From Streptomyces sp. DH41 (GTDB lineage: Bacteria; Actinomycetota; Actinomycetes; Streptomycetales; Streptomycetaceae), in the NCBI RefSeq assembly GCF_029813785.1, contig NZ_JARVKY010000026.1, positions 50,376 to 114,375 on the forward strand: a stretch of 64,000 bases of DNA. Reading direction: 5' to 3'. Below the pieces are notes generated by a model that saw only the letters and a program-made list of their open reading frames with translations, did no database searches and had not been told where the DNA came from. Below, one piece after another: positions 1 through 8,297 of the stretch. How positions within the stretch are numbered: position 1 is the stretch's first letter; each line of letters opens with the position of its first letter. The translations under genes were made by a program, and so were the position numbers.

Positions 1-1
1 C

Positions 2-1126
2 GACGAGGGCACCGCCGAGGAGGTGCGGCGGGCCGGCGCCGAGGCGAAGGTGGTGCGGCACAGCATGTCCGAGCTGAAGTCCGCGGCCGCGACGCTGCGT
101 TCGGCGCCCCGGGTGCCCGGCACTGCGTGGGCCCTCGACTACCGGTCGAACGAGGTGGTGGTACGCGGTGACAGCACGGTCTCCGGATCCGACTGGTCCC
201 GGCTGACGGGCGTCGCGGAGGGCGCCGGCGGCTTCGTCCGCATGGAGCGCACCGAGGGCGCGTTCACGACCCGCCTGAACGGGGCGGAGCCGATCCTGTC
301 CACGGCGGGGCGCTGCTCGGCGGGCTTCAACGTGACGGACGGACAGCGCGACTTCATCCTCACCGCCGGCCACTGCGGGCCGACGGGGTCCGTCTGGTTC
401 GGTGACGGCGGGGGCGACCGGCAGGTCGGCAGGACGGTCGCCGAGAGCTTTCCCGGGGACGACTTCTCCCTGGTGGAGTACGCGAACGGTGAGGCGGGCG
501 ACGGCGCCGACGTGGTGGCGGTCGGCGCCGGCAAAGGGGTGCGGATCACGGGTACCGGTGAACCGGCGGTCGGGCAGCGGGTGTTCCGCAGCGGCGGCAC
601 CAGTGGTCTGCGCGACGGCCGGGTGACCGCGCTCGACGCGACCGTGAACTACCCGGAGGGCACGGTCACCGGCCTCATCGAGACCGACGTGTGCGCCGAA
701 CCCGGGGACAGCGGAGGCCCGATGTTCTCCGAGGGCATCGCCCTGGGGGTGACGTCGGGCGGCAGCGGTGACTGCGCCAAGGGGGGTACGACGTTCTTCC
801 AGCCGCTGCCGGAGGCCATGGAGTCGCTCGGTGTGCGGCTGCTCGTCTCGGCGCCCCAGGGGGCGGCGGGACCGGGAGCCGCGCCCTCGTCACCGGCCGC
901 CACGGGAGGCGGTGGCGGGAGCGGTGGATCCGCGCCGGGGGCCGCGGCGCCCGTGACGGGCGTCGACGGCTCTACACCGCTCTCCCGTCTCACCGACCGC
1001 CGGAACGTCGGCCCCGGCATGCTCGTCGTCGCCGGCAGCCTGATCGCTCTGGTGGCCACCCGGTGGATCCGCGCGGAACAGGACCGCAAGGCCTACAGGC
1101 GGCACTACTCGACGACGTGGGGGTGA
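2..1126 (+). CDS. S1 family serine protease, membrane-anchored, 5' end outside window
   Basis: This is the 3' part of a streptogrisin/alpha-lytic-type serine protease. The frame is open to the first base, so the signal peptide and most of the pro-domain lie outside the window. The catalytic triad is visible as LTAGHCG (His), GDDFSLVEY (Asp) and EPGDSGGPMF (Ser). Unlike most secreted streptogrisins, the catalytic domain is followed by a Pro/Ala/Gly-rich linker, one hydrophobic segment (GPGMLVVAGSLIALVATRW) and a basic tail, which predicts anchoring at the outer face of the membrane. It closely resembles the soluble protease at 21925-23151, including the stretch around TVNYPEGTVTGLI. The protease family is clear; the substrate is unknown. 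Confidence 0.9.
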   Translation, partial: DEGTAEEVRRAGAEAKVVRHSMSELKSAAATLRSAPRVPGTAWALDYRSNEVVVRGDSTVSGSDWSRLTGVAEGAGGFVRMERTEGAFTTRLNGAEPILSTAGRCSAGFNVTDGQRDFILTAGHCGPTGSVWFGDGGGDRQVGRTVAESFPGDDFSLVEYANGEAGDGADVVAVGAGKGVRITGTGEPAVGQRVFRSGGTSGLRDGRVTALDATVNYPEGTVTGLIETDVCAEPGDSGGPMFSEGIALGVTSGGSGDCAKGGTTFFQPLPEAMESLGVRLLVSAPQGAAGPGAAPSSPAATGGGGGSGGSAPGAAAPVTGVDGSTPLSRLTDRRNVGPGMLVVAGSLIALVATRWIRAEQDRKAYRRHYSTTWG

Positions 1127-1164
1127 GCTGACCACCCCTCGCCTCGGCCGGAGCCCACCCGCTC

Positions 1165-1989
1165 TCAGCCCAGGGTCAGCAGCACCGTGGCCGCCGCCGC
1201 GCCGATCAGACCCACGGCCTGTCCGCGGCCGACCCGTTCGCGGAGGAGGGCGAGGCCGAGGATCACGGGCAGGGCCGGGTAGAGGGAGGCGAGGACCACG
1301 GCGACCGACAGCAGCTGCCGCTGGGCGGCGAGGAGGTACAGGATCAGACCGAGGGCGGCACCGGCGCCGATCAGCAGCGCCTCGGCGGACCGGCGCGGCG
1401 GCAGGCGCAGGCGCCCGGTGTGCCCTGCCGCGGCGGGCAGCAGCAGGAGTACGGCGGCGACGCGGCCGGCCGCCACGGGCCACAGGCCGCTGTCGGGACC
1501 GGCCTGCCCGAGGGCGAGGTACTGGACGGCGACGCCCGCGCTGGCGAGCAGTCCGTCGGTGACGGCGTGGCCGGGGCCGGCGCCGCCGCCGGAGACGAGC
1601 CAGAGCGCGGGCACGGTGACGGCGATCCCCGCCCAGGCGAGGGGGCCGGGGCGGTCTCCGAGGACGAGTACGCCGCACAGGACGGAGAGCGCGACGCCTG
1701 TGACGGCGCTCACGGGCACCACGACGCTCATCGCGCCGCGGCTCAGGCCCCGGTTGAGGAAGTGCATGGCGACGCCGCTGCCCAGGCCGGACAGGGCGCC
1801 CCACAGCAGGTCCGCGGGGCGGACGCCGGGGGCGGTCACGAGGAGGGCGGCCACGCAGGCGAGCGCGAGTCCGCCGACCTGGCCGAGGAAGGTGACGGCG
1901 GCGAAGTGGACGCGCCGGGACAGCAGGCCGCCGGTGAAGTCGACGAGGCCGTAGCAGACGGCCGAGGCCAGTGCGAGGAGGGCACCCAT
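1165..1989 (-). CDS. EamA/DMT-family permease
   Basis: A 274-residue protein made almost entirely of hydrophobic helices (about ten), with the internal two-fold pattern of EamA/drug-metabolite transporters. It starts MGALLALASAVCYGLVDF, the usual EamA first helix, and ends in a helix rich in Ala, Gly and Leu. It should be an inner-membrane carrier; the substrate cannot be read from sequence. It converges on the S1 protease gene with only 38 bases between them and is transcribed alone. Confidence is high for the family only. Confidence 0.85.
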   Translation of the reverse strand: MGALLALASAVCYGLVDFTGGLLSRRVHFAAVTFLGQVGGLALACVAALLVTAPGVRPADLLWGALSGLGSGVAMHFLNRGLSRGAMSVVVPVSAVTGVALSVLCGVLVLGDRPGPLAWAGIAVTVPALWLVSGGGAGPGHAVTDGLLASAGVAVQYLALGQAGPDSGLWPVAAGRVAAVLLLLPAAAGHTGRLRLPPRRSAEALLIGAGAALGLILYLLAAQRQLLSVAVVLASLYPALPVILGLALLRERVGRGQAVGLIGAAAATVLLTLG

Positions 1990-2045
1990 CCGGTGTGGGT
2001 GCCCGGGGCCGGGGCTCCGATGCGCCGAGGAGCCTCAGGCGCCGG

Positions 2046-2219
2046 TCAGGCGGCCTTCGCGGGCTCCGGGGGCGCGGTGGCCCACTCCATGACGAGCCGC
2101 TGGTACTCCGCGCGCTGCTCGACGCTCAGTGTCCCGCCCGACCGGAGCCACAGGGCCCGGATCTCCTCGTTGACCTCGGCAGCCGATCGCTCGGAGGAGG
2201 GTTCAACAGTGGTGGACAT
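2046..2219 (-). CDS. small conserved acidic protein, function unknown
   Basis: A 57-residue protein starting MSTTVEPSSERSAAEVNEEI and ending in PPEPAKAA. It has an acidic helical first half and a second helix (VEQRAEYQRLVMEWA). No signal peptide, TM segment or cysteine is present. Codon usage is typical of the window and the frame is clean. The frame stays open upstream to 2324, and an ATG at 2231 (MLHSMSTT) is an alternative start; neither start has a strong ribosome binding site. I do not recognise a function. Confidence 0.6.
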   Translation of the reverse strand: MSTTVEPSSERSAAEVNEEIRALWLRSGGTLSVEQRAEYQRLVMEWATAPPEPAKAA

Positions 2220-2381
2220 GCTGTGAAGCATACGGCGCCCGGCGTGAAGACGATGTGAGTAATCGCGAGCTAACCGGACATACCGGACCGTGTTGCTGAT
2301 CACGTCGAACGTCTCATCTGTCAAGGCCTACCGGCGAGTTCGTTCACATCACTTGTGTTCTGGCGCACACGGCCCACCCCT

Positions 2382-3545
2382 TCACACCTGCGCCGCTCCC
2401 AGTACCAGCACCTGGATCGCCAACACCGCGGCGCCGCGCGCCCAGTCGTGGAAGTCGGACACCCTGGTCTCCAGACCGACCGGCTCGGCCCGCGGGTGCC
2501 GGTTGTCGCGGATGGTGTTCTCCACCACCTTTCCGGCCACGTCCATCAGACCCACCCCCTCCCCCGCGAGCAGGATCTTCTGCGGCATCACGAAGTTGGC
2601 GATCTGCGCCACCAGAGTGCCCAGGGCCCGCCCCGCCTCCTCCACGACCCGGGCGGGCATGGGCTCCCCGGCGGCGGCGGACGCGAGGATCTCCTCGTAG
2701 CCCAGGTCGCGGCCGGTGGCGGCCCGGACCTGGTAGCGGATGTTGGGGATGGTCAGCAGCGAGACGGCGCTGCCGCGCCGGCCGTCGGGGGTCAGCGGAC
2801 CGTACGGGTCGAGGATCCAGTGGCGGCCGAAACCGCGGTCCTCGTCCCCCGAGTACGGCACCCGCTTGCCGCCGAGCACCAGCCCGTACCCGACGCCGGC
2901 GCCGATGGTGAGGACGACGAACCGGTCCAGGCCGCGCCCCGCCCCGAACCAGGTCTCGGCCTCCACGAAGGCGGCGGTGTCGTTCTCGACGACGACCGGC
3001 AGCCCGGTGCGCTCCTCGACGAGGGGGGCAAGCGGGACTCCACGCCACCCCAGGAAGGGCGATTCGCCGACCACCGCCCGGCCCTCGACGAGTCCGCCGA
3101 CGCCGATGCCGATGCCGGCGACCCGGGGACGGCCCCGGGACAGCTCCCCGGTCATCTCCGCCAGGACGTCCGCGACCCCGCCGGGGTCGTGCGTGCTGAG
3201 CGCACGGTCGTGACGTGCGACGATCTCGCTCCTGATGGTGGTGACGACGCCGTACACCGTGTCGCCGGTGATCTTGAAGCCGATGAAGTACCGGGAGTCG
3301 GTGACCACGTCGAGCGGCTGCGACGGACGCCCCTGGCGGACCCCGGCCGGTGCCCCCGCCTCGGGGACCTCGACCAGCAGCCGCGACTCGATGAGCGGCT
3401 TGGTCAGCCGGGTGAGGCTGCCCGGCGAGAGGTCGAGCCGCCGGGCGAGCTCGGTACGCGACAGGGGTCCGTGCACGAGCACCTCGATCGCCACGGAGCG
3501 TTCCGTGGGGCTCAGCGGAAGCCAGCTCTCGGCACTGGTGGGCAT
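2382..3545 (-). CDS. ROK-family transcriptional regulator
   Basis: A 387-residue ROK repressor. Residues 10-75 form a winged helix-turn-helix (SRTELARRLDLSPGSLTRLT). The rest is the ROK sugar-kinase-like fold with a glycine-rich phosphate loop region (GIGIGVGGLVEG) and the VVVENDTAAFVEAE segment. The zinc-binding cysteine cluster of NagC/Mlc-type ROK proteins is not evident. It is divergent from the sugar ABC operon beginning at 3703, and the 157-base gap holds two palindromes, so it most likely represses that operon and perhaps itself, with the imported sugar or a derivative as inducer. The regulatory target is inferred from position. Confidence 0.9.
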   Translation of the reverse strand: MPTSAESWLPLSPTERSVAIEVLVHGPLSRTELARRLDLSPGSLTRLTKPLIESRLLVEVPEAGAPAGVRQGRPSQPLDVVTDSRYFIGFKITGDTVYGVVTTIRSEIVARHDRALSTHDPGGVADVLAEMTGELSRGRPRVAGIGIGVGGLVEGRAVVGESPFLGWRGVPLAPLVEERTGLPVVVENDTAAFVEAETWFGAGRGLDRFVVLTIGAGVGYGLVLGGKRVPYSGDEDRGFGRHWILDPYGPLTPDGRRGSAVSLLTIPNIRYQVRAATGRDLGYEEILASAAAGEPMPARVVEEAGRALGTLVAQIANFVMPQKILLAGEGVGLMDVAGKVVENTIRDNRHPRAEPVGLETRVSDFHDWARGAAVLAIQVLVLGAAQV

Positions 3546-3566
3546 GAGATCGAGCCCTCCACTTTC

Positions 3567-3579
3567 TTCCGGACCGGAA
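3567..3579. promoter_or_regulatory. palindrome TTCCGGACCGGAA, candidate operator
   Basis: A perfect 13-base palindrome (arms TTCCGG and CCGGAA around one A), 22 bases upstream of the ROK start codon, in the ROK/ABC divergent promoter region. No known consensus is matched; the operator role is inferred from position. Confidence 0.4.
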
Positions 3580-3595
3580 ACAACAAGGCTACTTC

Positions 3596-3609
3596 AGGCA
3601 AGTTTGCCT
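3596..3609. promoter_or_regulatory. palindrome AGGCAAGTTTGCCT, candidate operator
   Basis: A perfect inverted repeat with 6-base arms (AGGCAA and TTGCCT, centre GT) in the middle of the divergent ROK/sugar-ABC promoter region. The surrounding bases are AT-richer than the genes. It is a good candidate for the ROK regulator's binding site, which is inference. Confidence 0.45.
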
Positions 3610-3702
3610 TCGAAAAGGATGTTCGCGCGACCTCTTGACGCATCGATTGTTCCAGCCCAAAAGTAAACGAGGACGAGCCGCCGCATGCGAGGGAGTCTGC
3701 CG

Positions 3703-4599
3703 ATGACCATCGCCTCCAGCAGCCCTGCCGGGAAGCGGGGTGACGGACGTCTCGCCGCGGTGTTCATCGCGCCGGCGCTCCTGGGCTTCGTGGTCTTCCT
3801 GCTCTGGCCGACGCTGCGCGGGATCTACCTGAGCTTCACCCGCTTCAACCTCCTGACCCCGGCCGAGTGGGTGGGCCTGGACAACTACGTGCGGATGGTC
3901 AACGACCCCATCTTCTGGGAGTCGATGCGGGTCACGGTCGTCTACGTCGTCATCAACATCGGCGTGCAGACGGTCTCGGCCCTGGCCATCGCCGTGCTCC
4001 TCCAGCGGCTGACCCAGTCGTCACTGCTGCGCGGGATCGTGCTCACGCCGTACCTGATGTCCAACGTCGTGGCGGGCATCGTCTGGCTGTGGATCCTGGA
4101 CACCCAGCTCGGCGTCGGCAACGAGATCGTCACGGCGCTGGGACTCGACCGCATCCCGTTCCTCGCCGACGAGACCTGGGCGGTCCCGACCATCGCGCTG
4201 ATCAACGTGTGGCGGCACGTCGGGTACACCGCGCTGCTGCTGTTCGCGGGGCTCCAGGCCATCCCGGGCGACATGTACGAGGCCGCGAAGGTGGACGGCG
4301 CGAGCGAGTGGCGGATGTTCTGGCGGATCACGATGCCGCTGCTGCGGCCGGTCCTCGCGGTCGTCCTCATCATGACGGTGATCGGTTCGTTCCAGGTCTT
4401 CGACACGGTCGCCGTGACCACCGCGGGAGGACCGGCGAACGCCACCAACGTGCTCCAGTTCTACATCTACGGCGCCGCCTTCGGCCGCTTCCAGTTCGGA
4501 TACGCCTCGGCGATGTCCGTCGCCCTGCTCGTCGTGCTGAGCGCCATCACCTTCGTCCAGTACCGGCTCACCCGCGCCGGCCAGAGTGACCTCGGCTGA
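3703..4599 (+). CDS. sugar ABC transporter permease (MalF/LacF type)
   Basis: A 298-residue inner-membrane permease with six predicted helices and the EAA loop EAAKVDGASEWRMFWRITMP, which docks the ATPase. The start at 3703 (MTIASSSPAG) is chosen because GAGGGAG lies 9 bases upstream; an in-frame ATG at 3685 would place that site inside the gene. It is the first gene of a four-gene operon followed by a second permease, a binding protein and an oxidoreductase. No ABC ATPase is encoded nearby, so it presumably uses the shared multi-sugar ATPase MsiK, as known for many Streptomyces sugar importers. Confidence 0.92.
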   Translation: MTIASSSPAGKRGDGRLAAVFIAPALLGFVVFLLWPTLRGIYLSFTRFNLLTPAEWVGLDNYVRMVNDPIFWESMRVTVVYVVINIGVQTVSALAIAVLLQRLTQSSLLRGIVLTPYLMSNVVAGIVWLWILDTQLGVGNEIVTALGLDRIPFLADETWAVPTIALINVWRHVGYTALLLFAGLQAIPGDMYEAAKVDGASEWRMFWRITMPLLRPVLAVVLIMTVIGSFQVFDTVAVTTAGGPANATNVLQFYIYGAAFGRFQFGYASAMSVALLVVLSAITFVQYRLTRAGQSDLG

Positions 4600-4615
4600 C
4601 GGAGAGGAGAACGAG

Positions 4616-5581
4616 ATGACCGACACGACCTCCACGGCCGACGCGGCCTCCGTGGCCGGCCCGGTCCCCGCGGCCGGCCGGACGCCCGTACGGCGCGGCA
4701 GGCGCGGGCGGCTCTCCCCCGGGCGGATCGTGGCCTGGGCGGTGATGGCCGCGATCGTGCTCATCACCCTGCTGCCCTTCTACTGGATCCTGCGCACCGC
4801 TCTGTCCACCAACAGCGGACTGGCCGGCCACCCCGCCGACCCGCTGCCGGTCGACCCGACCACCGGCGGCTTCGAGCGGGCGCTCGGCCTGCAGTCCTCC
4901 GAGGAGGCGATCGCACAGGGCGGCTCGGGCAGCGGACTGAGGTTCTGGCGGTACCTGCTCAACTCGGTGTTCGTCTCCACCCTGATCACCGTCTGCCAGA
5001 TCCTCTTCTCGGCCATGGCCGCGTACGCCTTCGCCCGGCTGCGCTGGCGGGGCCGGGACGCCGTGTTCGGCCTGTTCCTGGCGGGACTGATGGTGCCGGC
5101 GATCTTCACCCTGCTGCCGAACTTCATCCTCGTCAAGGAACTCGGCCTGGTGGACTCCCTGCTGGGCATCGCCCTGCCTACGATGTTCATGACCCCGTTC
5201 GCGGTGTTCTTCCTGCGGCAGTTCTTCATGAGCATCCCCCTGGAAGTGGAGGAGGCGGCCCTGCTGGACGGCGCCGGGAAGGTGCGGGTCTTCTTCCGGG
5301 TGCTGCTGCCGATGGCGGCGACGCCCGTACTGACACTGGCCGTGCTGACCTACATCACGTCCTGGAACGACTACTTCTGGCCGCTGATGGTCTCCTACAG
5401 CGACAGCTCGCGCGTGCTCACCGTGGCGCTGGCCGTCTTCCGCGCGCAGACCCCGACGACCGGGACCGACTGGTCCGGCCTGATGGCGGCCACGCTCATC
5501 GCGGCCCTGCCGATGCTGCTGCTCTTCGGTCTCTTCGCGCGCCGCATCGTCACCACCATCAGCTTCACCGGCATCAAGTGA
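4616..5581 (+). CDS. sugar ABC transporter permease (MalG type)
   Basis: A 321-residue permease with six helices and the EAA loop EEAALLDGAGKVRVFFRVLLP. It is the MalG-like partner of the preceding permease. The start at 4616 (MTDTTSTADA) is preferred over 4586 because GGAGAGGAGAA sits just before it and the upstream gene stops at 4599. A periplasmic-side segment at about residues 70-105 (SNSGLAGHPADP onward) is longer than usual and would face the substrate-binding protein. Confidence 0.92.
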   Translation: MTDTTSTADAASVAGPVPAAGRTPVRRGRRGRLSPGRIVAWAVMAAIVLITLLPFYWILRTALSTNSGLAGHPADPLPVDPTTGGFERALGLQSSEEAIAQGGSGSGLRFWRYLLNSVFVSTLITVCQILFSAMAAYAFARLRWRGRDAVFGLFLAGLMVPAIFTLLPNFILVKELGLVDSLLGIALPTMFMTPFAVFFLRQFFMSIPLEVEEAALLDGAGKVRVFFRVLLPMAATPVLTLAVLTYITSWNDYFWPLMVSYSDSSRVLTVALAVFRAQTPTTGTDWSGLMAATLIAALPMLLLFGLFARRIVTTISFTGIK

Positions 5582-5591
5582 GGGGACGGAC

Positions 5592-6932
5592 ATGCGATTT
5601 CGTACGGCCGCCGCTCTGACCGGGGCGCTGGCGCTGTCCCTGGTGAGCGGCTGCGCTGGGGGCGGCGGCGCCGGATCGTCCGCGAACACGGTGACGTACT
5701 GGCTCTGGGACACCAACCAGCTGCCCGCGTACCAGGCGTGCGCCGAGGACTTCGAGAAGCGGAACCCGGGCCTGGACGTCAAGATCTCCCAGATGGGCTG
5801 GGACGACTACTGGACCAAGCTCACCGCGAGCTTCATCGCGGGCACCCAGCCCGACGTGTTCACCGACCACATCCAGAAGTTCGGCCAGTTCGCCGACCTC
5901 AAGGTGCTGGAGCCGCTCGACGACCTGGGTATCGAGGACTCCGACTACCAGCCCGGTCTGGCCGCCAGCTGGCTCGGCGAGGACGGCCACCGCTACGGCG
6001 TCCCCAAGGACTGGGACACCGTCGCCCTCTTCTACAACGAGAAGATGGCCAAGGACGCCGGGCTGAGCGCCGAGGAGCTGGGCGGCCTGTCCTGGAACCC
6101 GCGGGACGGCGGCACCTTCGAGAAGGCCGTCGCGCACCTGACCGTGGACGAGAAGGGCAGACGGGGCGACGAGCCCGGCTTCGACAAGGACAACGTCGAG
6201 GTCTACGGCCTGGCCACCAACGGGGGCGGTGACGGCGACGGCCAGACCACCTGGAGCCACTTCGCCGCGTCCGCCGGGTGGACCTACACGGACAAGGAGC
6301 GGTGGGGCACCGAGTACCGGTACGACGACGACACCTTCCAGTCGATGATCGAGTGGTACTTCGGACTGGCGGACAAGGGATACATGGCCCCCTTCACCGA
6401 CTACTCCGTGTCCAACCAGGCCAACGCCCAGGTCGCCGCAGGCAAGGCGGCCACCGCCTTCGACGGGGCGTGGATGCTCTCGACGTACGCCGGCTTCGAG
6501 GGCGTGGACTTCGCCACCGCCGTCACTCCGGCCGGCCCGACGGGCAAGCGGGCCACGATGATGAACGGCCTCGCGGATTCCGTCACCAAGGACGCCCGCA
6601 ACAAGCCGGGCGCCATGAAGTGGGTGAAGTACCTGGCCTCCGAGGAGTGCCAGCGCACCGTGGGCGGCTACGGCATCGTCTTCCCGGCCACGCCCGGCGG
6701 CACCGAGGCGGCCGTCGCGGCCTACGAGGAGAAGGGCATCGACGTGACGGCCTTCACCCGGCCGGTCGACGACAAGGAGAACTTCCGGACCTTCTCCTAC
6801 CCCATCACCAACTACGCCGCGGACGTGCAGGCCCTCATGCGCCCCGCCATGCAGGACGTCTACGGCGGCGGAAAACCGGTGAGCGGCCTCGACGAGACCA
6901 ACGACCAGATCAACCTGATCCTCGACCAGTGA
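5592..6932 (+). CDS. sugar-binding lipoprotein of ABC importer
   Basis: A 446-residue extracellular solute-binding protein (family 1). A lipoprotein signal peptide with the lipobox LVSGC at residues 17-21 predicts lipid anchoring at Cys21. The body has the family pattern of the sugar-binding fold, with a WLWDTNQLPAYQACAEDFEKR strand-helix start and many Trp/Tyr residues. GAGGGGAC lies just upstream. It follows the two permeases by 10 bases and should deliver a mono- or oligosaccharide. The particular sugar is unknown; the downstream Gfo/Idh/MocA enzyme hints at a sugar or polyol that is oxidised after uptake. Confidence 0.92.
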   Translation: MRFRTAAALTGALALSLVSGCAGGGGAGSSANTVTYWLWDTNQLPAYQACAEDFEKRNPGLDVKISQMGWDDYWTKLTASFIAGTQPDVFTDHIQKFGQFADLKVLEPLDDLGIEDSDYQPGLAASWLGEDGHRYGVPKDWDTVALFYNEKMAKDAGLSAEELGGLSWNPRDGGTFEKAVAHLTVDEKGRRGDEPGFDKDNVEVYGLATNGGGDGDGQTTWSHFAASAGWTYTDKERWGTEYRYDDDTFQSMIEWYFGLADKGYMAPFTDYSVSNQANAQVAAGKAATAFDGAWMLSTYAGFEGVDFATAVTPAGPTGKRATMMNGLADSVTKDARNKPGAMKWVKYLASEECQRTVGGYGIVFPATPGGTEAAVAAYEEKGIDVTAFTRPVDDKENFRTFSYPITNYAADVQALMRPAMQDVYGGGKPVSGLDETNDQINLILDQ

Positions 6933-6946
6933 AAGGCACATCATTC

Positions 6947-8149
6947 ATGACGTTCTCCCTCGGCATCGTTGGCGCAGGCCAGTTCTCCGGCCAGTTCGCC
7001 AAGCTGTTCCAAGCCCACCCGGGTGTGAGTGACGTGTACGTCACCGACCTGCTGCCACAACGGGCCGAACAGCTCACCGCCGCCGAAGGTCTCGCCGGCA
7101 CCTTCCCGACCTATGAGGCGATGCTGGAGTCCAGGGCGGTCGACGCCGTCGCGATCTTCACGCAGCGCTGGACACACGCCCCGCTGGTCCTCCAAGGGCT
7201 GGGCGCGGGCAAGCACGTGTTCTCCGCCGTGCCCATGGCGATCAGTACGCAGGAGATCGCGGAGATCCTCGACGCGGTCAAGTCGACCGGACTGACCTAC
7301 ATGATGGGCGAGACCAGCCAGTACAACCCGGCGACCGTGCACGCCCGCAACCGGATCGCCGAGGGCGCCTTCGGTCGGCTCTTCTACGCCGAGGGCGACT
7401 ACGTCCACGACATGGACCTGGGCTTCTACGAGGCGTACCAGTACAGCGGCGGCGAGGGGTGGAAGTCCACCGCCAGCTATCCACCGCTGCTGTACCCGAC
7501 GCACTCGGTGGGCGGGGTGCTGGGCGCCTGGCAGACGCACGCGGTCAGTGTCTCGGCGCTGGGGGTGGTGGACGAGCGCGGCGACGGTGTCTTCGACCGG
7601 TCGGTCAGCCAGTTCGACAACGACGTCTCCAACGCGACGGCGCTGTTCGAGGTGGCCGGCGGCGGGTCGTTCCGTACGAACGAGTTCCGGCGGGTCGGCT
7701 ATCCCTCACACATCCGTGAGTCCCGTTTCCGGTTCTTCGGTACCGAGGCGAGCATGGAGCAGCTCGCCACGGTGGCGCTGTGGCAGGACAAGACCGGAGT
7801 GGAGGACATCAGCGAGCTGCTGGAGCCCAAGCCGACCACGTCCCCCGACGATCCGTCCCTCCAGCACATCGCGCCGGAGCTGCGGGCCGCCTTCACCTCG
7901 GGTTCGGCGCCGGTGCACGACCGGGCGCGGCTGCCGCGGGAGTTCGACGAGATGCGCAACGGACACGAGGGCAGCCACCACTTCCTCGCGGACGACTTCG
8001 TGACCGCGGTCAACTCCCGGACCCTGCCGCCCGTCAACGCGTGGGTGGCGGCCCGCTACACCCTGCCGGGCATCGTCGCGCACGAGTCCGCGCGGCAGGG
8101 CGGGGCCAGGCTGGAGATCCCGGACTTCGGGGACGCTCCGCAGCTGTGA
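6947..8149 (+). CDS. Gfo/Idh/MocA-family NAD(P)-dependent oxidoreductase
   Basis: A 400-residue dehydrogenase. The N-terminal Rossmann motif GIVGAGQFSGQF starts at residue 5, and the KHVFSAVPMAIS segment corresponds to the family's E/D-K-P active-site strand but has AVP where EKP is usual. The C-terminal half is the substrate-binding alpha/beta domain. The start at 6947 follows the binding-protein stop by 14 bases and has GAAAGG upstream; the frame itself is open much further upstream through the previous gene. As last gene of the sugar operon it probably oxidises or epimerises the imported sugar. Substrate unknown. Confidence 0.9.
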   Translation: MTFSLGIVGAGQFSGQFAKLFQAHPGVSDVYVTDLLPQRAEQLTAAEGLAGTFPTYEAMLESRAVDAVAIFTQRWTHAPLVLQGLGAGKHVFSAVPMAISTQEIAEILDAVKSTGLTYMMGETSQYNPATVHARNRIAEGAFGRLFYAEGDYVHDMDLGFYEAYQYSGGEGWKSTASYPPLLYPTHSVGGVLGAWQTHAVSVSALGVVDERGDGVFDRSVSQFDNDVSNATALFEVAGGGSFRTNEFRRVGYPSHIRESRFRFFGTEASMEQLATVALWQDKTGVEDISELLEPKPTTSPDDPSLQHIAPELRAAFTSGSAPVHDRARLPREFDEMRNGHEGSHHFLADDFVTAVNSRTLPPVNAWVAARYTLPGIVAHESARQGGARLEIPDFGDAPQL

Positions 8150-8160
8150 CCCGAAGGCGT

Positions 8161-8212
8161 GAGCCGGGCGCCCGGGTCCGCCGGGTGCCCGGGTCCGCCG
8201 GGTGCCCGGCTC
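8161..8212. terminator. bidirectional hairpin between convergent genes
   Basis: A stem of GAGCCGGGC (8161-8169) and GCCCGGCTC (8204-8212) encloses two direct copies of a 17-base GC unit. It lies 12 bases after the oxidoreductase stop and before the convergent SDR end. There is no T-run, so it is a GC-type hairpin, probably stopping both transcripts. Confidence 0.5.
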
Positions 8213-8297
8213 GCGGCCGTACACGTGGACGGCGTCGCCCTTCGCCAGCCGTCCCGGCCCGGTCTCCCGGCCCGGTCTCCCGGCCTGTCGGCCGCCG

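Noticed and set aside
6278..6946. Upstream extension of the Gfo/Idh/MocA frame
   Set aside because: The open frame continues through the binding-protein gene in another reading frame with Arg-rich nonsense; the ATG at 6947 gives the family N-terminus and has its own ribosome binding site.
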